Below are positions 8,579-15,260 of a stretch of 15,394 nt of DNA, piece after piece. The notes under the pieces are model-generated. The model searched no databases. It was not told the DNA's origin and saw only the letters and a program-made list of their open reading frames with translations. The stretch is from JAGLSB01 sp023135955 (lineage in GTDB: Bacteria > Bacteroidota > Bacteroidia > Bacteroidales > GCA-2748055): assembly GCA_030673645.1 (NCBI GenBank), contig DAOVIO010000093.1, forward strand, positions 1 through 15,394, written 5' to 3'. A program made the position numbers and the translations under genes. The stretch's first letter is position 1; the number at the start of each line of letters is the position of its first letter.

Positions 8579-8592
8579 TTTAATTATATTTG
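8566..8592 (+). promoter_or_regulatory. Predicted promoter of the higBA-like operon
   Basis: TTG at 8566-8568 and TATATTTG at 8585-8592 resemble the Bacteroidota -33 and -7 elements, 16 bases apart (slightly short). The -7 element ends 9 bases before the toxin ATG at 8602, so the transcript would be nearly leaderless. Confidence 0.55.
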
Positions 8593-8601
8593 TAGTTAAG
8601 A

Positions 8602-8940
8602 ATGCCAGATAAATTTGAGATAATATTTCTTACAAATGCTCGAGAATTTCTATTAGACCTTGATCGACCAACTAGAAAAAAGATTCTATTTAATATTGAT
8701 CGTTCTAAAATTAAAAATGATCCGGAAATATTTAAAAAATTATCTGACAAGATTTGGGAATTTAGGACAAAATTCAAAAGAAAACAATATAGATTAATAG
8801 CATTCTGGGATAAAAGAAATAATAAAAATACTTTAGTTATATGCACACATGGTTTTTTAAAGAAAACACAAAAAACACCGAAAAAAGAGATCTTTATTGC
8901 GGAAGGAATAATGAATCAATATTTTAATGAATTTAAATAA
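8602..8940 (+). CDS. HigB-like type II toxin (RelE/ParE superfamily, Gp49-like)
   Basis: The 112-residue protein fits the Gp49-like HigB toxins, which act as ribosome-associated mRNA endonucleases. Visible family marks are KIWEFRTKF at 50-58, the YRLIAFW strand at 63-69, a run of beta-strand (NTLVICTHGF) and FLKKTQKTPKKEI at 85-97, ending in a helix. Basic residues (Arg55, Arg64, Lys87, Lys88) are in the places where the family keeps RNA-contacting residues. It lies first in the operon, 6 bases before the antitoxin, which is the HigBA order (toxin before antitoxin). The ATG at 8602 follows the predicted promoter closely. The gene looks intact; toxicity is not shown by sequence alone. Confidence 0.88.
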   Translation: MPDKFEIIFLTNAREFLLDLDRPTRKKILFNIDRSKIKNDPEIFKKLSDKIWEFRTKFKRKQYRLIAFWDKRNNKNTLVICTHGFLKKTQKTPKKEIFIAEGIMNQYFNEFK

Positions 8941-8946
8941 AAGGAA

Positions 8947-9282
8947 ATGGAATCAAAAGATAAAAAATTAAAAGCATATTCCTTTAACGAGATTAAGGAT
9001 GAATTCATTGGAGAGAACGGAACAACAGAAAGGGAACAATATGAATTTGAGTTAAAGATTGATATATTAGGTGAAATAATAAAAAAGACCAGAAAAGAAC
9101 GAAACTTGACCCAAGAACAATTAGGGAGTTTGATAGGAGTACAAAAAGCTCAAATAAGCAGATTGGAAAAACATGCTGGAAATGTACAATTAGCCACATT
9201 ATTAAAAGTGTTTAACGCGCTAAAAACTAAATTGAAATTTCAAGTTCAAATAGATGATAAAAATGATTTCATAATTGCATAA
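8947..9282 (+). CDS. HigA-like antitoxin with XRE helix-turn-helix
   Basis: A 111-residue partner of the preceding toxin. Residues 1-40 are charged with no recognised fold and probably wrap the toxin. Residues about 42-98 are a Cro/C1-type helix-turn-helix: LGEIIKKTRKERNLTQEQLG, then GVQKAQISRLEK (64-75) as the recognition helix, then LATLLKVFNAL. It should neutralise the toxin and repress the operon through the inverted repeat at 8559-8578. An AAGGA sits almost against the ATG, an unusually short spacing, but no other in-frame start suits the length. The DNA-binding domain lies C-terminal to the predicted toxin-binding segment. Confidence 0.9.
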   Translation: MESKDKKLKAYSFNEIKDEFIGENGTTEREQYEFELKIDILGEIIKKTRKERNLTQEQLGSLIGVQKAQISRLEKHAGNVQLATLLKVFNALKTKLKFQVQIDDKNDFIIA

Positions 9283-9366
9283 AAGAAAGTTTATTCAAAG
9301 TTCAATTAGAGCTGGACAGGTTGTTTGGATTCACACCCACCCAATTTTTATGGCGGTACTCTTAAT

Positions 9367-9499
9367 GTTCTTAATTTATTGAGATTTTATAGTTTGCCCG
9401 GATGGCGGAACCGAGGAACGAGCTCCCGCCTTGGAAGACATATTAAATAGTTAGAGTTCTCAATTTATTGAAGTTTTATAGTTTGCCCGGATGGCGGAA
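9367..9499 (+). repeat. 89-bp offset duplication of the tRNA-Leu 5' flank, and right copy of the tRNA-end repeat
   Basis: GTTCTTAATTTATTGAGATTTTATAGTTT (given here only to mark 9367-9395) recurs almost exactly at 9456-9484, and both run into GCCCGGATGGCGGAA. After those 15 bases the left copy (9396-9454) switches to the same sequence as the repeat at 8448, while the right copy continues as the true tRNA-Leu. The left copy contains GGCGG (9404-9408) and CCGCC (9426-9430), which can form a short hairpin. Confidence 0.85.
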
Positions 9500-9568
9500 T
9501 TGGTAGACGCGCTGGTCTCAAACACCAGTGACCTCACGGTCGTGCCGGTTCGACCCCGGCTCCGGGTA
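9485..9568 (+). tRNA. tRNA-Leu (anticodon CAA)
   Basis: A class II tRNA. The acceptor arms GCCCGGA (9485-9491) and TCCGGGT (9561-9567) pair, with one G-U at the end, followed by discriminator A; CCA is not encoded. The anticodon stem CTGGT/ACCAG encloses the loop CTCAAAC, so the anticodon is CAA, reading UUG. The long variable arm (TGACCTCACGGTCGT) is expected of tRNA-Leu. The T arm is GCCGG-TTCGACC-CCGGC, and the D arm carries TTGGTAGACGC. The gene looks functional and is followed by a strong terminator. tRNA genes are frequent integration sites, which fits the accessory genes to its right and the partial copies to its left. Confidence 0.97.
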
Positions 9569-9582
9569 CTAAGTTAGCAAAT

Positions 9583-9617
9583 AAAAGCTTTTAAACATAA
9601 CGTTTAGAGGCTTTTTT
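9583..9617 (+). terminator. Intrinsic terminator of tRNA-Leu
   Basis: A 14-bp stem (9583-9596 with 9602-9615, two U-G wobbles) has a 5-base loop ATAAC and ends in a T6 run. It begins 14 bases after the tRNA. Confidence 0.9.
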
Positions 9618-10079
9618 GTTTTATACTACCGAAACATTACCGAAACATTTTTCTACTTACCTACTTATTGAATTGGCTGTCTATAAGCCCACTTCCTTCT
9701 ATTTCACTCTATTTCCTAACTAATTGTAACTAAGCCTTTTAAGGCGTTTTTGATGTCGATTAACACAAACATATTACTCATCTGGAGATAGTGTCTCTAT
9801 AGGCCTCTAAATGGCTTTAAATCAAAGATTTGAGGCTGCTGTTTTGCAAGTGTTTGATTATGTGTAATATACATAGTGTACTTATATGTTCTTTGTGCTC
9901 ATTCTAGTATTATCTGCACGATCAGGAACCATGATGTGGAATTTTATTGCTATCTTAGATTTAAGTATTGTACGACTCTTCCAAAACATAATAACCTTCC
10001 TGGGGATAATACGGTTTTGACGTACATATAAACTACTTGGCAACAAGGTTGAGATGCTGCACCAACTTAAATAAATAGT
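9618..10079. other. 462-bp stretch without a recognisable gene
   Basis: No convincing open frame on either strand. It holds a perfect 11-bp tandem repeat ACCGAAACATT (9628-9638, 9639-9649), a small hairpin GCCTT/AAGGC followed by TTTTT (9734-9751) that could terminate plus-strand transcription, and an imperfect inverted repeat GCCTCTAAAT/ATTTGAGGC (9803-9812, 9828-9836). Directly downstream of a tRNA, this is where an integrase or att site would be expected. I find no integrase remnant, and no clear promoter for the gene at 10080. Confidence 0.5.
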
Positions 10080-12182
10080 ATGAAAGAAAAAAATTTATTA
10101 GCATCTGTAGCATTATTTGGTCAGCTATATAATAGCGATAGTTATACTGATATATCCTCATTATTAGGTGATTTTATTAAAGGTGCACTGGTACTAAATA
10201 ATAAATACAGCTTATCTTCTTATGACATAAATAATCTAATGGAAAGTACATTTGGTTTTCAAATTCCAGAATCAGTCATAAGGAATGTAATATTTTCTAA
10301 GCTTAAAGGGATAGTCGAACATGATAAAGGAACCTTCACTTTTGATAGCAGTATAAGCTCAGATTATCAGGGAATGGGTAAAGAATTGGAAGAAAAGGAT
10401 GCAATTAACAATCATATTTTTACCGGTTTAAAAAAGTATGTGTCAAAAAAAGAAGGAAATGAGCTATCTAATGAGAATGAAATGGAGCTTTTCGAGAATT
10501 TTAATCAATTCTTATTTGACAATGGTTCATCCGAAAAATATACTAATCATATTAGTTCGTTCATTATAAGCAACGAAAGTGATTTACAGTTTGTTGGTAA
10601 TCTTAATTCCATTAGAGAGGGTTTAATTTTATATCAAGGAATTAAGTATACAGCAGATATCAATGAATTAGGAAAATGGAAACATAAACTAGTAATCTAC
10701 TTAAACACAGAATATCTTTTTAATGCATTAGGATATGATGGAATTTTGTTAAAAGAAATCTTTTTTGATTTTAATAAATTGGTTCAAGAAATTAATAGTT
10801 CAAGTGAAGGGAATTTAATTACACTAAAATATTTTTCAGAAACGGAGGACGAGATTGAAAGTTACTTTTTTACAGCCGAGTCTATTTTAAAAAAGCATAA
10901 ACGTTTGAAGCCTTGGAAAACAGCTATGAAAACACTTGTTGAAAGTTGTAGTAATCCAAGTGATATTGTATCAAGAAAGGTGGAATTCTACACTGAACTA
11001 GAAAGACTTGGAATAGAGTTACAAGAATTTGATTATGATATTGAGGAATATTCTGCTTTTAATGTTGAAGATAAAAATGTAATTGAAGAACTCAGGTGCT
11101 TATCTGAAGGAAAGAAAAAGTATTTTGATGAAGAATCCTGCTATAATTTTTTTCGAATGTTTACTAAAGTAAATTTTTTCCGGAGGGGAAATAGTAATAG
11201 GTCATTTGAAAAGATTAGGCACATTTTTATTACGAATAGTAGTTTTGCTAAATATTTAGGTCATAATAATAATGTTAAGTTTAAAGATTCTGATTGTTCA
11301 TTTGCAAAGGATATTGATTTTATTACTGCACGCTTCTGGATTAAACTAAAAAAAGGCTTTTCGGAAAAAACCGAATTTCCTAAGTCTTTCAACGTTTTAA
11401 CAAAAGCGAAGATTATTATTTCGTCGCAGATTAATAGTTCCATATCAAAAGAATTTGACAAGTTAGTAAAGGATACAGACGAAGAAAAACTAACAAAGGA
11501 AGAAGCACTAAAAAGAAGCTATTCCCTAAGAGAAAAACCAAGCTTACCCCTGGATATAAATGATTCTAATATTGAAAGTACTTTTGATTTTTTAAATAAT
11601 GAAAGTTATTTAGATAATATTTTCCGAGAAGAGGAACGAAAAAAGGAATTTATCAAAGAAACACAAGAACGCAATAGAGAACTTCAAGAAGAAATAGCGA
11701 GAAGAGATAAAAAAGAAAAAGCTAGGGAAGAAAAAGAACGACAGGAACAGGAAGTTAAAAGGTTAGAGATAAAAAAGAAAAAGCATGAAAGTGATATTAC
11801 TATTTATAATCAAAGAATGGATGATTATTGGAGATTAAAATGGACCGAAATATTCAAAGAAACAAAATGGCATTTTTGGCGGTACTTGGTATTTATCGCA
11901 ATTGCAATATTTTTAATTTTCATACTTGTATCTTTTAGAGACAATTTACTTAAACTATTAAATTTTCCATTAACAGAAGACGTAAAACTAAAGTACTCTG
12001 GTTTAGTTATGGTTGTTGGTTTTCTTGCAACAGCTATTCGTTCTTTTTTTGACACCAAAAATATTCTGGTAGGTTTGAAAACGATAATCAGTCGGAAGTT
12101 TAAAAAAGCATATAAAGAAACCTATATTGTGAAATTCAAAGAAGAATTTAGAGCAGATAACATAGAGCCTATATTGGAATAA
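10080..12182 (+). CDS. Unrecognised 700-aa protein: possible winged helix, PIN-like core, coiled coil, two membrane segments
   Basis: I do not recognise the family. Residues 1-90 look helical and end in FGFQIPESVIRNVIFSKLKGIV (split here as FGFQIPESV, 58-66, and KLKGIV, 74-79) followed by a strand-like GTFTFD, the pattern of a winged helix. Residues 204-218 (LVIYLNTEYLFNALG) resemble the first strand of a PIN nuclease, with Asn209 where the catalytic Asp should be. IFITNS (382-387) and DIDFITARFW (411-420) resemble later PIN strands. Residues 512-575 are a highly charged E/K/R coiled coil. Two hydrophobic segments (about 601-619 and 639-656) anchor the C-terminus to the membrane, with a charged tail. 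The gene is intact, AT-rich and alone on its transcript. A defence or stress role is only a guess from the tRNA-linked setting. Confidence 0.85.
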   Translation: MKEKNLLASVALFGQLYNSDSYTDISSLLGDFIKGALVLNNKYSLSSYDINNLMESTFGFQIPESVIRNVIFSKLKGIVEHDKGTFTFDSSISSDYQGMGKELEEKDAINNHIFTGLKKYVSKKEGNELSNENEMELFENFNQFLFDNGSSEKYTNHISSFIISNESDLQFVGNLNSIREGLILYQGIKYTADINELGKWKHKLVIYLNTEYLFNALGYDGILLKEIFFDFNKLVQEINSSSEGNLITLKYFSETEDEIESYFFTAESILKKHKRLKPWKTAMKTLVESCSNPSDIVSRKVEFYTELERLGIELQEFDYDIEEYSAFNVEDKNVIEELRCLSEGKKKYFDEESCYNFFRMFTKVNFFRRGNSNRSFEKIRHIFITNSSFAKYLGHNNNVKFKDSDCSFAKDIDFITARFWIKLKKGFSEKTEFPKSFNVLTKAKIIISSQINSSISKEFDKLVKDTDEEKLTKEEALKRSYSLREKPSLPLDINDSNIESTFDFLNNESYLDNIFREEERKKEFIKETQERNRELQEEIARRDKKEKAREEKERQEQEVKRLEIKKKKHESDITIYNQRMDDYWRLKWTEIFKETKWHFWRYLVFIAIAIFLIFILVSFRDNLLKLLNFPLTEDVKLKYSGLVMVVGFLATAIRSFFDTKNILVGLKTIISRKFKKAYKETYIVKFKEEFRADNIEPILE

Positions 12183-12358
12183 ACCCAGTTGCCAACAATA
12201 AATATAGGTCATTGGGCGGATTGTGCTAGATTTAAACATGAGTATGATTAATAAAATATATAGCAGTTGGATACGGAAGTGCATTGAAATACCCAGCGTC
12301 CCATATTTCGACCTTAAGGCTTAATGCAAAATACGAAATAGAAAACAGAACATATTGA

Positions 12359-13156
12359 ATGAAATCTAAAGCGAAAATAATAGGAGGAATATCTTTAATA
12401 ATTGCATTAATTGCAATACCAATAGGAATTTTCACACCAGAAATTAGAGTATTTCTTGAATTGGACAAAATATATGTGATTGATGATAAATTTAATGATG
12501 ATTTTTCTAATGAAACTATACAATACGGTGAATTTGTAGATGAACGTGATAATAAATTATATAAATGGACTAAAATTGGAAATCAAATTTGGATGGCTGA
12601 AAATTTAGCATTTATCCCTTCAGGGAATTGTGATTTTGAATTGTGGATTGAAGGTTTTAATGATAGTTTTGAGGACAAGTGGTATTGTATATACAATAAT
12701 GAAGATAAATATCTTGAAAAATATGGAATATTGTATACATGGAAAGCCATTGAAGCAAATGAAGATTGTGATATTTGTCCAAATGGGTGGCACGTGGCAA
12801 CTGATGAAGATTGGAAAGAGTTAGAAATGTTTATTGGAATGAATCAATCTCTAATAGATGAAATAAAATATAGGGGCAATAATGAAGCATTTGGATTAAA
12901 ATCCAATATGGATTGGAGTAGAAATGGTAATGGCAATAATGAATATGGATTTAATTCCTTACCAGGTGGTTATAGACATTATGGTGATGGGAAGTTTTAT
13001 AATATAGGAAATTATTCTCTTTATTGGACTGCAACAGAACTTTCTGAAAAAACTGCATTTTTTAGAAGTTTTCGATATGAGGATAATAAGATAAATAGAT
13101 ATTATGATGATAAAAGAAGTGCATTTTATATCCGTTGTATAAAAAATTTAAAATAA
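12359..13156 (+). CDS. Membrane-anchored FISUMP-domain protein
   Basis: 265 residues. One hydrophobic segment (7-24) probably anchors the protein with the rest outside the cytoplasm. The remainder matches the Fibrobacter succinogenes major paralogous domain: FVDERDNKLYKWTKIGNQIW (59-78), MAENLAF (79-85), YGILYTWKAI (122-131), CPNGWHVATDEDW (140-152), SLPGGYR (200-206), LYWTATE (221-227) and a final YIRCIKN. The function of this domain is not established; it is common in secreted and surface proteins of Bacteroidota and Fibrobacteres. Many copies sit after signal peptides or repeats, whereas this one has only a short linker. The SPOR gene starts 6 bases after its stop, so the two are probably one operon. 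Confidence 0.88.
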   Translation: MKSKAKIIGGISLIIALIAIPIGIFTPEIRVFLELDKIYVIDDKFNDDFSNETIQYGEFVDERDNKLYKWTKIGNQIWMAENLAFIPSGNCDFELWIEGFNDSFEDKWYCIYNNEDKYLEKYGILYTWKAIEANEDCDICPNGWHVATDEDWKELEMFIGMNQSLIDEIKYRGNNEAFGLKSNMDWSRNGNGNNEYGFNSLPGGYRHYGDGKFYNIGNYSLYWTATELSEKTAFFRSFRYEDNKINRYYDDKRSAFYIRCIKNLK

Positions 13157-13162
13157 TTGTCG

Positions 13163-13525
13163 ATGAAAAAAAAGCATTTACGAAACCACAAACATTATAG
13201 ATTATTTCTATTATTACTATTGTTGGTAATTGTAATACCAAATAGCGAAGCTTCACCAGGCCCGACTCCCAATGGATATAGAGTTCAAATATTTGCTAAC
13301 AAATCTAAAGTAGAGGCGATTAAAGTTAAATCTGATTACGAAGCTAAATATGGTTCTGAAAAAGTAAAATTATACATTGAATTTATTGATGGCTGGTATA
13401 AAGTAAGATTAGGAGATTTTAAAACAAAGGAAGAAGCACAGTATTTATGTCAAAAAGTAAAACAACTTGGATATACTGATGCTTGGATTGTTTTTACAGT
13501 AATTGAATTTGATGAAAATGATTGA
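13163..13525 (+). CDS. Secreted SPOR-domain protein
   Basis: 120 residues from the ATG at 13163; an in-frame TTG two codons earlier is less likely. A basic start and a leucine-rich segment (14-26), then NSEA-S near residue 30, form a signal peptide. Residues 38-114 are a SPOR domain: GYRVQIFANKSKVEAIKVKS, a helix, WYKVRLGDFKTKEEAQ (78-93) and a closing strand. SPOR domains bind peptidoglycan lacking stem peptides, often at division sites. There is nothing else in the protein, so it may be a peptidoglycan-binding adaptor in the periplasm. The start lies 6 bases after the FISUMP gene stop, which indicates joint expression. Confidence 0.88.
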   Translation: MKKKHLRNHKHYRLFLLLLLLVIVIPNSEASPGPTPNGYRVQIFANKSKVEAIKVKSDYEAKYGSEKVKLYIEFIDGWYKVRLGDFKTKEEAQYLCQKVKQLGYTDAWIVFTVIEFDEND

Positions 13526-13696
13526 TTTCACAATAAGCTCTAAGCCATACGGGTATATGCAAGTGACCGTTTTATCATATTATCAAAAATAATTCTAAAA
13601 TATTTAATATATTTATTCTAAGAACTTAATAGTTCGGCCACCAGCAAATACCCTGAGTGTTGGTTGTAATTGGGTACAAACGTAGGATTAGAAATA

Positions 13697-14275
13697 ATGA
13701 AATTGTATAATAAAATATTGATAGGCATTTTTATTGCGGTTGTATCAGCCTTGATAGCTGGACTAACAATTGAATATGTTCGAGAACATCGAGCAATTCC
13801 GTTTATTTATGAGAAAAGTCAATCCACCAAGGCAATAGAGGATAATTTACCTAAATCCAAAAGTGGCGTAGACATTATTCTAGAATCAAAAAATGAAGAA
13901 TATAGCAACCAAAAAGAATTATTAAGTAGGGATTTAGATAATGTTAAATTCACAAAGGAATCATGGAAGCAAATGTGCTTTAAACCAGTAAAAGAAAACA
14001 CGTGGAATGTAATAGTAAGATCAATTGGGAATGACTTCCAAAATGCGAAAATAGCGTTTAACGAATTGCAAAGAAAATATCCAAATTTTCATTTTAGATT
14101 AACATATACGGTAGCAAAAGATGGAAAAAGTAATAAAATGTATGCAATCTATTTTGGTAATGGTTTAAGTAAAAAAGAAGCTGAAAAAGTAGTTAAAATT
14201 GCAAAAAAGTATCATGTCGCTAACGATGCTTATTCGGTTAAGCAACATTGGGATATGAATGGTGAATACCAATAA
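13697..14275 (+). CDS. Membrane-anchored protein with SPOR-like C-terminal domain
   Basis: 192 residues from the ATG at 13697; an in-frame TTG 27 bases earlier is not needed. Residues 7-25 form a single membrane segment (ILIGIFIAVVSALIAGL). Residues 40-95 are a hydrophilic linker. The C-terminal 103-185 follows a SPOR-like pattern: WNVIVRSIGNDFQNAKIAF, then KMYAIYFGNGLSKKEAEKVV (147-166) and a closing AYSVKQHW. The pattern is weaker than in the preceding gene, so the domain call is an inference. It lies 171 bases after the SPOR gene on the same strand. No partner or function is known to me; an envelope role is suggested by the anchor and neighbours. The intron tail begins 13 bases after its stop. 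Confidence 0.8.
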   Translation: MKLYNKILIGIFIAVVSALIAGLTIEYVREHRAIPFIYEKSQSTKAIEDNLPKSKSGVDIILESKNEEYSNQKELLSRDLDNVKFTKESWKQMCFKPVKENTWNVIVRSIGNDFQNAKIAFNELQRKYPNFHFRLTYTVAKDGKSNKMYAIYFGNGLSKKEAEKVVKIAKKYHVANDAYSVKQHWDMNGEYQ

Positions 14276-14288
14276 ACAACAGTATCCG

Positions 14289-14395
14289 ATCGAGTAGCCC
14301 GCCCCGCTAGTAAACACTAGCAGGGAGAGGCTCTCACACCACCGTACGTACGGTTCTCGTATACGGCTGTACCTAAAGTTCCCATATTGGACACA
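14289..14395 (-). mobile_element. Group II intron 3' tail (domains V and VI), truncated
   Basis: Read on the minus strand. Domain V (14368-14338) starts with AGCCGTA, pairs GCCGUA/UACGGU with the G-U wobble typical of the AGC triad, has a 2-base CG bulge and an upper stem UACG/CGUA around AGAAC. Domain VI (14325-14302) is a 10-bp stem around GUUU, ending near CTACTCGAT, consistent with the AY 3' end of group II introns. Both stems gain G-U pairs on the minus strand that would be A-C mismatches on the plus strand, which fixes the orientation. Just upstream is the short GGGAACTTTAGG often seen before domain V. Domains I-IV and the reverse transcriptase are absent next to it. The exact 3' boundary is approximate. 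Confidence 0.75.
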
Positions 14396-14405
14396 CAAAA
14401 AATAG

Positions 14406-14861
14406 CTAGTTAATCCTTTTAAGGTTATGATACCATGTTCTCGTTTCAACTACGCTTTCTATTACAAAATGCAATTTATTTGGGGAAGTTTTATAATCTT
14501 TTACAAAAAAGATCGTAAATTGAGTATTAGTTCGTAAATTTTCTATATTCATATATGCATTGTACATTGTTACGAGTGTATTATTTTTTTCAAAATATTG
14601 AGTGTCGATTTTCCCTACAATATCCCACTTTAGGTATCCCTTATCTGGGAATATGGTTTTTACATACCCCATATTGGTTATGTCACTTATGTCAATTTCA
14701 ATTTTAAGATCTTGATATCTGTGATTGTTTTTACTTTGGTCAGAATCATTTTCAAAACGTTGCTCATCCGACATATACAATCCAGTTAAATTAGTTTGAC
14801 AAAAAGAATTTGATATGCCTATCATTAAGGTTATAATAATAAAAGTAATTGTGGTTTTCAT
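14406..14861 (-). CDS. Small secreted protein of unknown function
   Basis: I do not recognise it. From the ATG at 14861 it has 151 residues; an ATG 63 bases earlier adds a segment that would spoil the signal peptide and overlap the upstream gene. Residues 1-21 (MKTTITFIIITLMIGISNSFC) form a signal peptide with likely cleavage around SFC-Q; it does not make a good lipobox. The mature part is polar with strand-like stretches (DLKIEIDIS, FTIFFVKDY, HFVIESVVETRTW) and could be a small beta-rich envelope or exported protein. The interrupted gene upstream ends 40 bases before it on the same strand, so they were probably co-transcribed. Its stop lies 10 bases before the intron tail. Confidence 0.75.
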   Translation of the reverse strand: MKTTITFIIITLMIGISNSFCQTNLTGLYMSDEQRFENDSDQSKNNHRYQDLKIEIDISDITNMGYVKTIFPDKGYLKWDIVGKIDTQYFEKNNTLVTMYNAYMNIENLRTNTQFTIFFVKDYKTSPNKLHFVIESVVETRTWYHNLKRIN

Positions 14862-14901
14862 CTTTGTCTCTTTTAGTTTGTTATTAGTTAACTTTTTATG
14901 T

Positions 14902-15260
14902 TTAGAAAAGTAGAAGCATAGCAAATGAGGTTCGATAGTTTACTAATTCAACTCGAATGGATTCATCGTACTGATTTGACTTCGCTAATTTGCTTAAGGG
15001 ATAATTAACAAATAAATACTCTTCGTTAATACCGTCTGCTTTTTTATATTTATATTGATTGTTTTCAACTGCTTGGTATTTAAAATAATATCCATAAGCA
15101 AATTGACTAGCTATAATGGCTTGGAAATAGTATATTCCATTCCCCTTATTTTTAATCTTAATATAGGAGCCATTAGGAGATGATTTTGCAGCAGAATACT
15201 CAACCGGATATCCTTTAATTACATTCTTCGTTGTAACTCCTTTATTTAGGGCGTATATTG
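14902..15260 (-). pseudogene. 3' part of an unrecognised gene cut by an IS66-type insertion
   Basis: An open frame runs on the minus strand from the insertion boundary to a TAA at 14902-14904, about 119 codons without a stop and without a suitable start. The translation is protein-like: PIYALNKGVTTKNVIKGYP, later GSYIKIKNKGNGIYYFQAII and EYLFVNYPLSKLAKSN, rich in Tyr, Lys and Asn like its neighbours. Read further into the insertion it meets a TAG within about 20 bases. The 5' part of the gene should lie beyond the element, outside the window. I recognise no domain. The remaining frame is undamaged, so the interruption may be recent. Confidence 0.75.

Noticed and set aside
8448..9454. Additional tRNA genes at 8448 and 9396
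   Set aside because: Only the first 15 bases match tRNA-Leu. There is no D-loop completion, anticodon arm or T arm, so these are fragments or repeats, not tRNAs.
12183..12358. Integron attC sites between the accessory genes
   Set aside because: GTTGCCAAC and GTTGGAT look suggestive, but no matching RYYYAAC/GTTRRRY pair in the right arrangement could be found here or in the other gaps, and no integrase is present.
14341..14368. Intron domain V on the plus strand
   Set aside because: Plus-strand folding introduces A-C mismatches where the minus strand has G-U pairs, and it lacks a 5' AGC triad.
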